In this document: positions 51,401 through 58,318 of the stretch, piece by piece
Numbering within the stretch: the stretch's first letter is position 1
Layout of the letters: each line of letters begins with the position of its first letter
Assembly (NCBI RefSeq): GCF_024339125.1
Contig: NZ_CP101417.1
Span: 1,426,001 to 1,490,000 of the forward strand
Source of the DNA: Xanthomonas hortorum
GTDB lineage: Bacteria; Pseudomonadota; Gammaproteobacteria; Xanthomonadales; Xanthomonadaceae
Direction of reading: 5' to 3'
Length of the DNA: 64,000 nt
Position numbers and translations under genes: made by a program
The notes under the pieces: generated by a model
Database searches by the model: none
What the model was told of the DNA's origin: nothing
The model's input: only the letters and a program-made list of their open reading frames with translations

Positions 51401-52511
51401 CGCCGCCACCGACCCGATGGCCAGCGCCACGGTGGTCGGCAGCGGCGGCAGCGACGAGCCGTCCGGCAGCGAGGCGATCGCGGTGGCCGCCGAGGTCGAC
51501 GCCTTCGACCCGCGCTTTGCCGGCAACCGCTTCGGCGTGGTGATGCACGACGTATTCGAGCGCTGCGACTTCGCCGCCTGGCAGGCCTGGCGCCCCGGCC
51601 TGCCCGCACCCGAGGGCCAGGCCCCCGCCATCCTCGAGGCGCTGCAACGCGGCGGCTACGCCCAGGACGAACTGGACGACGGCCTGGCCATGCTCACCGC
51701 CCTGATCGGCCACACCCTTACCGTCGCCCTGCCCGAAGGCACCACCCTGGCCGCCGTGCCCGAGCCGCAGCGCCGCAACGAGATGGAATTCCACTTCGCC
51801 ATGCGGCCCACTCGCGTGGAGGCATTGCTCGCATTGCTGCATCGCTTCGGCGTGGTGAGCGACCGCCAGGCCTTCGGTGCGCGCCAGCGCCTGGAAGGCC
51901 TGATGACCGGCCTGATCGACCTCACCTACACCGTGGACGGCCGCTGGTACGTGCTCGACTACAAGTCCAACCGCCTGCCCAGCTACGACGCCGACGCCCT
52001 GGCCCGCGCCATGGCGCACAGCGAGTACGAATTGCAGGCGCTGATCTACACCGTCGCGCTGCACCGCTGGCTGCGTTTCCGCCTGGGCGACGCCTACGAC
52101 TACACCCGCGACTTCGGCGGCGTGCGCTACCTGTTCTGCCGCGGCCTGGATGCGGACCGCAACCCCGCAGCCGAACGCGGCTCCATCTCCGGTTCCGGTT
52201 TCAACTCCGTCAACGGCGCCAGCTCCATCTCCGGTTCGGGTTTCGACTCCGACTCCGACTCCGTCAACGGCGCCAGCTCCGTCTCCGGTTCCGACCCCGC
52301 CAGCGACGCCATGTCCGATACGCCTGCACCCAATACGCCTGTGCCTGGCATTTACGCCTGGCGCTTCGCCCCAGCCCTGGTGGAAGCCCTGGACGCCCTG
52401 TTCGCCGGCAACCCCACAGAGCCTATTTCCAGTGACGCCTTAAAGCCCCTCTCCCCTCGGGAGAGGGGTTGGGGTGAGGGTACGTCCACCATGGGAACGC
52501 CCACCCCATGA
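48417..52511 (+). CDS. recB: Exonuclease V subunit RecB (helicase-nuclease), with inserted REP-derived segments
   Basis: The ATG at 48417 gives 1,364 residues. The SF1 helicase has Walker A EASAGTGKTFTLATL (about 22-36), VTFTEAATQELRRRIRERL, AAVFTIHGFCARVL, LVDEFQDTDDRQW and VTLHKSKGLEYPLVFLPYIG. The C-terminal nuclease has GLIDLTYTVDGRWYVLDYKSN with the catalytic DYK. Two regions are abnormal: residues about 86-150 are read from GTAGGAGCG-type REPs, and the tail (about 1245-1364) has repeated SGSGF/VNGASS units and ends with a translated GAGAGGGG-type REP (KPLSPRERGWGEGT). The core motifs are intact. Confidence 0.93.
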   Translation: MSASPVTDPYLELPSHGVRLIEASAGTGKTFTLATLFTRLVVERGLRIGQILAVTFTEAATQELRRRIRERLVLAASLVPDGSPTVVGAPAPEPRAAQAPDALSASVGAAPAATEPPATQAPAAPSVFVGAAPAATDLAEDPSRPGPLLQDAPDVLLTRAILTTHLATGTETPAALRRRLQQAVEEIDLAAVFTIHGFCARVLREHALESGQAFAAPELLANDRELLGEVAADLWRQRAADAAMAEDLIALWSGGPDALASDLRALVRHPTLLPAVATTTDDAAALVQAVQDASTALAAAFQSHGTAFFETIMSAIDGGILSKVSYKPEWLTALWHWFDSFAAAPSMHTAPHAKLIKLTAAELAAGTNKKFVERTPASPLSHEIDGYLTALARVEEWRTRRRIRLLHALREDAIARLALLKRQRRVQTYDDLVDGVAHALEGAQAEALVTRLRTQYAIALVDEFQDTDDRQWAIFSNVFGEGPLARAAGLEPALFLIGDPKQAIYGFRGGDVRTYLAAAVTAELAPPLSHNFRSRPGVLAAIDALYAQAGYTEAFLTDGIAFHPVQPGTKRVDADLQRDGNAAPALTLWRAPEPPPPIKGKPKPWSAGRARELATAACVAAIRGWLAGGRDGTATVNGRPVQAGDIAVLVRSHSEATRMQQALGAVGIPAVAAGKQSLFATDEALELLALLQALLDPGDDSRLRAALATVLIGADAAAIAALAHDGERHRRWQQQALDWRERWQRGGPLALIGDLGAAHGQRLLALVDGERRLTNYLQLAELLQEADARALGPHGLVDWLSRRIANADDNDEAQQLRLESDARRVQIVTLHKSKGLEYPLVFLPYIGIGRSDKGAGRHCVVHAPELGRQLHWKTDKEDPTWSAAEAAWKQEQRAEDARLLYVGLTRAEHALWIASGPFHQHERTALSGMLRALDTLQGAAGEGAVVVDTSTPPATLPRLPPPIEAQVPPARTPQRHIAPEWWVYSFTQLANADAGAATDPMASATVVGSGGSDEPSGSEAIAVAAEVDAFDPRFAGNRFGVVMHDVFERCDFAAWQAWRPGLPAPEGQAPAILEALQRGGYAQDELDDGLAMLTALIGHTLTVALPEGTTLAAVPEPQRRNEMEFHFAMRPTRVEALLALLHRFGVVSDRQAFGARQRLEGLMTGLIDLTYTVDGRWYVLDYKSNRLPSYDADALARAMAHSEYELQALIYTVALHRWLRFRLGDAYDYTRDFGGVRYLFCRGLDADRNPAAERGSISGSGFNSVNGASSISGSGFDSDSDSVNGASSVSGSDPASDAMSDTPAPNTPVPGIYAWRFAPALVEALDALFAGNPTEPISSDALKPLSPRERGWGEGTSTMGTPTP
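48675..48864. repeat. Four REP units (GTAGGAGCG type) inside the recB coding sequence
   Basis: GTAGGAGCGCCCGCGCC starts at 48675. GTAGGAGCGGCCCCGGCCGC starts at 48735 and again at 48801. The inverted copy GCGGCCAGGGCCGCTCCTAC ends at 48864. They read in frame as VGAPAPE, VGAAPAATE, VGAAPAATD and SRPGPLLQ. Confidence 0.85.
52445..52483. repeat. REP-like element inside the 3' end of recB
   Basis: The CCCCTCTCCC/GGGAGAGGGG stem with TTGGGGTGAGGGTACG is translated as KPLSPRERGWGEGT, just before the recB stop and the recD start. Confidence 0.8.
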
Positions 52512-54661
52512 ACCACCCAAACCTCCTAACCGCCCTCACCCAGGCCGGTGCCCTACGCACGCTGGATCTCGCCTTCGCCCAAAGCCTGCAACGCCTGGCC
52601 CCGGACACCGACCCCCAGGTGCTGGCCGGCGCCGCACTCGCCTCTCTGGCCGTCACCAGCGGCCACGCAGGGCTGGACCCCACCCGCGCCGCCATGCTGC
52701 TGGACGCGCGCGACGGCCCATCGCCCGCGCTCCCGGACCCCACCGACTGGCAACGCACCCTGGCCGCCTCGCGCTGGGTCGACCAACCGCATCCTGAAGA
52801 CCCCGCCGCCGCCGATTGCCCGCTAGTCCTCGAACACGGCCTGCTCTACCTGCGCCGCTACCGCGAGTACGAACGCCGCCTGGCGTTAGGCCTGCAACGC
52901 ATCGCCGCCCAGTCGCCGCCGCCCTTCGACGCCGCCACGCTGGCACCGCTGTTCGCCCAGTTATTCCCGAACGCGACCCCAACCCTTCACCCCGTGGACC
53001 CAACCCCTCTCCCCCCGGGAGAGGGTGCCCGAAGGGCGGGTGAGGGTACGGGCCTGCCCGAGCCATCCATCGACCGCCAAGCCCAAGCCGCAGCCCTCGC
53101 CCTGCGCCGCACCCTGCTGCTGGTCACCGGCGGCCCCGGCACCGGCAAAACCACCACCATCGCCCGCCTGCTACTGCTGCGCATCGCGCAAGCCCAGGCA
53201 GCCAACACCCCGGCCCCGCGCATCGCCCTGGCCGCGCCCACCGGTCGTGCCGCCGAGCGCATGGCCGAAAGCCTGCGCCTTGCGGTCACGCGCGCCATCG
53301 CCGACGGCATCGCCCCGGCCCTGGCCGACGCCCTGCCCACCGGCGCCAGCACCCTGCATCGCCTGCTCGGCGTCATCCCGGATTCCCCGCACTTTCGCCA
53401 TAACGCCGATAACCCGCTGCCGTTCGACCTGATCGTGGTCGACGAAGCCTCCATGGTCGACCTGCCGCTGATGTGCAAGCTGGTCGAAGCCGTCGCCGAC
53501 GGCACCCAGCTGATCCTGCTCGGCGACGCCGACCAGCTGCCCTCTGTGGAAGCCGGCGACGTGCTCGCCGCCATCCTGCAGGCCGCCGGCCCCGGCGACT
53601 CCCTGCAGCCGCACGACGCCGAGGCGCTGCAACCGCTGCTCGGCAGCGCGCCCACTAGCAGCACGCCTGCCAGCACCCAGACCGGCGGCCACACCAACAC
53701 CGGCGGTTTGTCCGGCCACCGCGTGCACCTGCTACGCGGCTACCGCCAAGCAGACAACTTTGCACTCACCCCGTTGGCCGACGCCATCCGCACCGGCGAC
53801 GCCGACACCGCCCTCGCCCTGCTGCGCAGCGGCGAGCTGGCCGGCGTGCACTTCCACGAAGACGGCGAAGACCCGCTCACCCTAGGCCGCGACGCACTGC
53901 TCGCGCACTGGCGCGCGCTGGCCGCCGCGCACGACCCCGCCGCCGCCCTGCGCGACGCCGCGCGCCTTCGCCTGCTCACCTCCGTACGTGCCGGCCCGCA
54001 AGGCGCGCGCGGCCTCAACGCCCGTATCGAACAACTGCTGGCCGACACCGGCTCCGGCGCGCGCCGCCTCGGCGCCGCCTCGCCATGGTTCCAGGGCCGC
54101 CTGCTGCTGATCACCGAAAACAGCTACCGCCACGGCCTGTTCAACGGCGACGTCGGCATCTGCCTGCGAAGCGATGCGAGTCCCTTTTCGGGGCGCAGCG
54201 ACGAAACCCCGTCTTCAGGGCCAGGCCAGTCCGGCGGCACCGCCAACCGCCACGTCCCAAGCACAGACAGCCGTGCCCAAGCCCCGCTGGTCGCCTGGTT
54301 CGAAGGCGACGGCGACGGCCAGGTGCGCGGCTTCCACCCCGCCGCACTGCCCGCGCACGAAAGCGCCTTCGCCATGACCGTGCACAAGGCCCAGGGCAGC
54401 GAATTCGACACCGTCTGGCTGCAACTGCCCACCCGCGACGCCCGCGTGCTCAGCCGCGAGCTGCTTTACACCGGCATCACCCGCGCCCGCCGCGCCCTGC
54501 ACCTGGCCGGCAGCGAAGCGGTCATCCGCAGCGCGCTCGCCCGGCACGCCGCACGCATCTCAGGTTTGGCGTGGCGGTTGGGTGCGCAGCAGCAGGCGGC
54601 ACCCGCCAAGCCAGCAACAGAACCACCCACTGCGTTGCCCGTGCAGGGGTCGTTGTTCTGA
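52508..54661 (+). CDS. recD: Exonuclease V subunit RecD (5'-3' helicase), with in-frame REP insert
   Basis: The 717-residue protein overlaps recB by 4 bases (ATGA). SF1B motifs are Walker A LLVTGGPGTGKTTTIARLLL (about 204-223), LAAPTGRAAERMAESLR, TLHRLLG, LIVVDEASMVDLPLM, LLGDADQLPSVEAGDVLA, and the C-terminal AMTVHKAQGSEFDTVWLQLP with ELLYTGITRARRAL. Residues about 165-180 (DPTPLPPGEGARRAGEGTG) come from a REP element in the linker between the N-terminal domain and the helicase core. It completes a recC-recB-recD operon. Confidence 0.93.
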   Translation: MNHPNLLTALTQAGALRTLDLAFAQSLQRLAPDTDPQVLAGAALASLAVTSGHAGLDPTRAAMLLDARDGPSPALPDPTDWQRTLAASRWVDQPHPEDPAAADCPLVLEHGLLYLRRYREYERRLALGLQRIAAQSPPPFDAATLAPLFAQLFPNATPTLHPVDPTPLPPGEGARRAGEGTGLPEPSIDRQAQAAALALRRTLLLVTGGPGTGKTTTIARLLLLRIAQAQAANTPAPRIALAAPTGRAAERMAESLRLAVTRAIADGIAPALADALPTGASTLHRLLGVIPDSPHFRHNADNPLPFDLIVVDEASMVDLPLMCKLVEAVADGTQLILLGDADQLPSVEAGDVLAAILQAAGPGDSLQPHDAEALQPLLGSAPTSSTPASTQTGGHTNTGGLSGHRVHLLRGYRQADNFALTPLADAIRTGDADTALALLRSGELAGVHFHEDGEDPLTLGRDALLAHWRALAAAHDPAAALRDAARLRLLTSVRAGPQGARGLNARIEQLLADTGSGARRLGAASPWFQGRLLLITENSYRHGLFNGDVGICLRSDASPFSGRSDETPSSGPGQSGGTANRHVPSTDSRAQAPLVAWFEGDGDGQVRGFHPAALPAHESAFAMTVHKAQGSEFDTVWLQLPTRDARVLSRELLYTGITRARRALHLAGSEAVIRSALARHAARISGLAWRLGAQQQAAPAKPATEPPTALPVQGSLF
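53003..53051. repeat. REP-like element inside recD
   Basis: ACCCCTCTCCCCCCGGGAGA is followed by GGGTGCCCGAAGGGCGGGTG and AGGGTACGGG. It is a compound REP (GAGAGGG plus CCCGAAGGGCGGG stem) read in frame within the recD linker. Confidence 0.78.
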
Positions 54662-54799
54662 TGGACGCAAGCCGGCGCAATGGCAACATCACTTACGGCA
54701 GAACGGCACGTTCGCCTATCACCGTCATCGGGCGTGCCCGGATAACCTCTTGGCCGAAGAACGCCTGGTTGTGCGGTATCGCCAGCATGGGAGGCATCG

Positions 54800-55855
54800 A
54801 TGGCGAAAAAGCATGAAATTTCTCTCGTCCGCTCGTCGGCGGCCGAATACCTGACATTCGTGGCCGCCGCAGGCGAGGGCGGCGTGCAGGCGGCGTATGC
54901 CGACGAAAACGTCTGGCTGACGCAGAAGATGCTGGCCCAGCTCTACGATGTCGAAACCCACACCATCAACTACCACCTGAAAAAGGTGTTCGCTGACAAC
55001 GAGTTACAGCCAGATGCAGTTATTCGAAATTTTCGAATAACTGCCGCCGACGGCAAGAGCTACGACACCAAGCACTACAACCTCGCGGCCATCATTGCCG
55101 TGGGCTACAAGGTCAATTCCGAGCGCGCGGTGCAGTTCCGCAAGTGGGCCACCACCATCATCGAGTCCTTCACGATCAAGGGCTTCGCGATGGACGATGA
55201 GCGCCTGAAGAATGACGGCACGGTGCTCGGCAAGCGCTACTTCGAAGAGCAGCTGCAGCGCATCCGCGAGATCCGTCTCTCCGAGCGCAAGTTCTACCAG
55301 AAGATCACCGACATCTACTCCACCGCCCTGGACTACGATGCCAACGCGCAGGCCACTCAGCGGTTCTTCGCCACGGTGCAGAACAAATTGCACTGGGCCA
55401 TCCACGGGCAAACCGCAGCAGAAGTTTTCTACCACCGCGCCGATGCCGGCAAGCAGCACATGGGCCTGACCACCTGGGCCGATGCACCGCGCGGGAAGAT
55501 CCAGAAGTTCGATGTGGCGGTTGCCAAGAACTACCTGACCACCGGCGAGATGGCGCAGTTGCAACGCCTTGTATCGGCCTATCTGGACCTGGCCGAGGAC
55601 ATGGCGCTGCGGCAGATCCCGATGACCATGCAGGATTGGGAAACGCGTCTGAATCGTTTCATCGAAGCCACCGACCGGCAGGTGTTGCAGGACGCAGGGC
55701 GCGTCACCGCCGAGATCGCCAAAGCGCATGCGGAAAGCGAGTTCGAAAAGTACCGTATCGTGCAGGACCAGCTGTTCGTGAGCGATTTCGATCGCGTGTT
55801 GCAGCAGCTTGATGCAGGAGAGCGGGTGGACGGTGCCGACGAGGAGTTGCGCTAG
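54800..55855 (+). CDS. RhuM-family protein
   Basis: The 351-residue protein starts MAKKHEISLVRSSAAEYLTF behind GGGAGG. It has the RhuM pattern VWLTQKMLAQLYDVETHTIN, YHLKKVFADNELQPDAVIRN, YDTKHYNLAAIIAVGYKVNS and ERAVQFRKWATTIIESFTIK. RhuM was first noted in a Salmonella pathogenicity island; its role is unclear, and relatives often sit beside restriction or mobile genes. Here it marks the start of the rearranged region. It is fully intact. Confidence 0.88.
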   Translation: MAKKHEISLVRSSAAEYLTFVAAAGEGGVQAAYADENVWLTQKMLAQLYDVETHTINYHLKKVFADNELQPDAVIRNFRITAADGKSYDTKHYNLAAIIAVGYKVNSERAVQFRKWATTIIESFTIKGFAMDDERLKNDGTVLGKRYFEEQLQRIREIRLSERKFYQKITDIYSTALDYDANAQATQRFFATVQNKLHWAIHGQTAAEVFYHRADAGKQHMGLTTWADAPRGKIQKFDVAVAKNYLTTGEMAQLQRLVSAYLDLAEDMALRQIPMTMQDWETRLNRFIEATDRQVLQDAGRVTAEIAKAHAESEFEKYRIVQDQLFVSDFDRVLQQLDAGERVDGADEELR

Positions 55856-56065
55856 ACGGTGATTTGGGAAGCGCCAAAGCGTCAGGTCCCCAACCGCGCG
55901 CGATAGTGCACGTTGGATTGAAAGATCGCTCCGAGGATGAATCGCGACTAGCGTCTGCCCAGGAGTCGCCCGCCACGGTGGTTCCGCCCATCCAGGGCTC
56001 TTACCCCAAGCCGGAGAGATGGCATGAGAACTGGCGACAAAGAAGCGTTTGCGCGTAAGAGGTGA

Positions 56066-56581
56066 ATGATGAAGGCGATATGGGTTCTTGGGATTCTCGC
56101 GCTGTCAGCCTGCTCCAGCGCGACTGCGGCTGGGAGGCTGGAGATCAGACTCCAAAACAGACAGGCAGCGCATACAGCGACAGCTGGAGCATCCGTCTCA
56201 GTCACGATGGCCAACGCAGGTGACCAGCCCATCGAGCTAGCTGCGTCGTATGTTCCAGACGTAGATAAAAGCGGGAGATTGCAGACCAATCTGTTCAAGG
56301 TCCTGCAAGAGGACGGCAGCCCCGTCGGCTATCGCGGCATCTATGTGCATAACGTCCGAGGTTCCACGCCATCTCTTGTCTTGAAGCCGGGGCAGTCAAT
56401 CGTCAGGACGATCAATCTGTCATTGAGTTACCAGATCATGCCTGGGCGCAATTACTCGGTCGGGGTACACCCATTTATACGTTATCGGGAGCAGCAAGAA
56501 TCAAAGACTAAAACCACCTCAGCCGATATGACGTCGCTGAAGACTGCTACATCCAACATCATCGAGATCACGCCTCGATAG
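56066..56581 (+). CDS. Putative lipoprotein of unknown function
   Basis: The 171-residue protein follows AGAGGTG. Its signal sequence has lipobox-like ALSAC (about 12-16). The mature part is beta-rich (LEIRLQNRQAAHTATAGASV, QPIELAASYVPDV, VGYRGIYVHNVRG, LVLKPGQSIVRTINLSLSYQ), which recalls the N-terminal beta domain of M35-type metalloprotease precursors without any protease domain. GC content is lower than the core genome. Its end overlaps the minus-strand toxin fragment. Confidence 0.65.
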   Translation: MMKAIWVLGILALSACSSATAAGRLEIRLQNRQAAHTATAGASVSVTMANAGDQPIELAASYVPDVDKSGRLQTNLFKVLQEDGSPVGYRGIYVHNVRGSTPSLVLKPGQSIVRTINLSLSYQIMPGRNYSVGVHPFIRYREQQESKTKTTSADMTSLKTATSNIIEITPR

Positions 56582-56689
56582 GTCTGCGATGTACCGGCGA
56601 ACCTGCGCCTGGCCGCAGCGTGCCGAGGTGTAGCGGATGATCCCGCGCAGATCGGCTTCGGCTGCATCGGTGAGAACGTAGCCGTGCAT
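56519..56689 (-). pseudogene. Truncated ParE-family toxin gene
   Basis: The ATG at 56689 shares its A with the antitoxin stop (TGATG). The frame reads MHGYVLTDAAEADLRGIIRY, TSARCGQAQVRRYIADL, a clear ParE start. It then turns into unrelated sequence near 56580 and stops after 56 residues, against about 95-100 in intact ParE. The C-terminal half needed for gyrase poisoning is missing. The break point coincides with the end of the lipoprotein gene on the other strand. Confidence 0.75.
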
Positions 56690-56946
56690 CAGCCGCGACG
56701 GCTCTCGGCCAACTCTTCATCCAGGATAGCGCTGACGCTCTTTGTGGAAACCTTGCCGGCAAGGCCTTCCTCGACGCGTCCCCCAAGCAGGTTTTTCAAC
56801 TGTTGCCATGCCTGATCGGGGTTCTCGTCGTCGTCAGGGAAGAGGCGTTCAAGCGCGTATTGCTTGATGGTCTTGCCCTGCAGAGGGGCCAGCGCCTTCA
56901 GGCTCTGCTGCTGCTGATCGTTCAGATCGATGGTCAAGCGGCTCAT
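56690..56946 (-). CDS. ParD-like (ribbon-helix-helix type) antitoxin
   Basis: The 85-residue protein starts MSRLTIDLNDQQQQSLKALA and continues LQGKTIKQYALERLFPDDDE, a ribbon-helix-helix-like N-terminus. The acidic, helical C-terminus (AILDEELAESRRG) is where ParD-type antitoxins bind ParE. The toxin gene directly downstream is truncated, so this antitoxin appears to be left alone. The last base of its stop codon is also the first base of the toxin frame. Confidence 0.8.
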
Positions 56947-57082
56947 GACGAACTCCGAAATCCATGCAAACCCACGTTAACGCATCTGCTTCAGCTGGTT
57001 GGCTGGTTGGCTGGTTGCAGAGCTTCGAAGCGCTACTGCGAGTTACGTCGTGCGTTGTTTTGATGGGGACTAAGCCGCGTAA

Positions 57083-57121
57083 GGGGTTCAGCCGACATAC
57101 GTGTAAAAATCACTCACAGAA
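57083..57121. mobile_element. Possible terminal inverted repeat of a Tn3-family element (divergent)
   Basis: GGGGTTCAGCCGACATACGT followed by GTAAAAATCACTCACAG resembles the TAL cassette end GGGTCGGCAGGGATTCGTGT with its AAAAAACAGCC. The 236-bp gap around it has no gene, only a GGTTGGCT triplet repeat near 56997-57018. The match is partial, so the call is tentative. Confidence 0.4.
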
Positions 57122-57183
57122 TCCAATTTCTCTTGTAAAAACATGACTTTGCCAGATAAAACGGATTCCCGGCTTTTAGGCGA

Positions 57184-57462
57184 TCAACGGCGAGGTGAAA
57201 TCTCGCCGCGATCTTCCAACCAGGTGCGGACCATTTCGCCGGCGAGCTTGCTCAACGCGTACACCGCAACCAGGCCAACCAGCCACGGTGCAGCCATGTC
57301 GGCCATCTGCTCGGTGTACGCGCTCGCGTGCGGATCGTTCAGCACGAACAGCAGCATGGCGAACAGAAAGTACAGCGTAAACACAACGCCGAAGCCGACC
57401 AGGCCAGCGCGTGACAAGCCACGCAAAAGCGGCAGCAGCTGGGCGTGCAGAAACGTATTCAT
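57184..57462 (-). CDS. Small hydrophobic protein of unknown function
   Basis: The 92-residue protein starts MNTFLHAQLLPLLRGLSRAG. It has two membrane segments (LVGFGVVFTLYFLFAMLLFV and APWLVGLVAVYALSKLAG) and a charged C-terminal tail. It lies between the possible Tn3 end and a resolvase fragment, so it may be a passenger gene of a mobile element. No family is recognised. Confidence 0.6.
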   Translation of the reverse strand: MNTFLHAQLLPLLRGLSRAGLVGFGVVFTLYFLFAMLLFVLNDPHASAYTEQMADMAAPWLVGLVAVYALSKLAGEMVRTWLEDRGEISPRR

Positions 57463-57496
57463 GGCGGAACTCCATCGAAGGACGGACAAACTCTAG

Positions 57497-57614
57497 CACT
57501 GCTGTCGCAGCTACTTTGGCCAGCCTCGCTGTAATGGAGCGCGAGTTGATCGTCAAGCGCACCCGTGCCGGACTGGAAATGGCCCGCCAGCTCGGCCGCA
57601 GCGTCGGCCGCAAG
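57497..57614 (+). pseudogene. Serine resolvase fragment (internal part)
   Basis: The reading LASLAVMERELIVKRTRAGL followed by EMARQLGRSVGRK matches the E-helix region and pre-HTH linker of Tn3-type resolvases (compare FERELI..RT.AG...AR..GR..GRK). The catalytic N-terminus is missing and the HTH does not follow. The frame runs on into unrelated codons to 57707. Confidence 0.7.
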
Positions 57615-57708
57615 CACCTACACCAAGGACCAATGGGTGACTGCGTGGAATTGGCCGTTATGTGCGCTGGCGGCCTCGCCGCGAGAGTGCTTGCAGCGCA
57701 GCCTTGAA

Positions 57709-57747
57709 TGATCGAACATCAAACATCACTGTTTGATAGATCGATCA
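57709..57747. promoter_or_regulatory. Nested inverted repeat, probable operator of the partition-type gene
   Basis: ATCAAACA (57718-57725) and TGTTTGAT (57730-57737) are exact inverted repeats around TCAC. An outer pair TGATCGA (57709-57715) and TCGATCA (57741-57747) encloses them. The block ends at the A of the downstream ATG, which fits self-repression. Confidence 0.6.
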
Positions 57748-58109
57748 TGACATCACCCATGTCCATCACCACCTTGGCCGCACTCGCCAGTGCCGGCGTG
57801 CTGCGCACCGTGCAGCTGGTCGGCCAGGTCGGCGGCTACACCGTGATGGTGCGGGTGGGCCAAACCGAAAAGCAACTCACCGGCCAGCGCGGAGAGCCGC
57901 GCGTGTTTGCTTCCCTCGACACCGCCGCCACCCAGCTGCTGGCGCTGGGCGTGACGGTGTTTGAGGTCCTACCGGCCAACTATGTGCGCGCGCCCAAGGT
58001 CTACCGCCGCGGTCGCCCGGCCGCGTTGAAAGAGTTGGCCAAGATCCAGCGCGAAGGCAAACCGAGGGTCGGCAGGGATTCGTGTAAAAAACAGCCAAAA
58101 GTGAGCTAA
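57747..58109 (+). pseudogene. Truncated plasmid partition-associated (ParC-like) gene with transposon-derived tail
   Basis: From the ATG at 57747 the frame encodes 120 residues. TTLAALASAGVLRTVQLVGQ, VGGYTVMVRVGQTEKQL and FASLDTAATQLLALGVTVFE resemble small proteins annotated as ParC-like partition factors on Xanthomonas plasmids. After about residue 106 the sequence enters the TAL cassette end at 58064, and the last 14 or so residues (RVGRDSCKKQPKVS) are encoded by that repeat. The original C-terminus is lost. The family name is moderately certain. Confidence 0.6.
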
Positions 58110-58155
58110 CTCGCGGTCATCAAAGAAGTTTTTCACAACCGCCTGCCGGCCCTCC
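58064..58155 (+). mobile_element. Left terminal inverted repeat of TAL effector cassette 1 (Tn3-family / TnXax1-like)
   Basis: GAGGGTCGGCAGGGATTCGT, GTAAAAAACAGCC and AAGTGAGCTAACTCGCGG mark the start of the segment shared by both TAL cassettes. Published work describes TAL genes as passengers of Tn3-like (TnXax1-type) insertion cassettes with long terminal repeats; this sequence fits that. The inner limit is approximate. No matching right end was seen after TAL gene 1. Confidence 0.7.
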
Positions 58156-58318
58156 ATACGGGTCCGGGATCGCCGCCACGTCTGCGCCTCAACCCCGGTC
58201 GTCGAGGGTTGCCAGGATCACCCGAAGTTGTGTGCTGCCATGCGGATTCGGAAGAAGTGTAGGGACCAGAGACCTTTAGTCTTGAGGCGACCATGTTTTC
58301 TGTAAAGAGGTATGCCTG

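Noticed and set aside
49407..52064. An 885-residue minus-strand frame inside recB
   Set aside because: It is shadow sequence. The plus strand has a full RecB helicase and nuclease.
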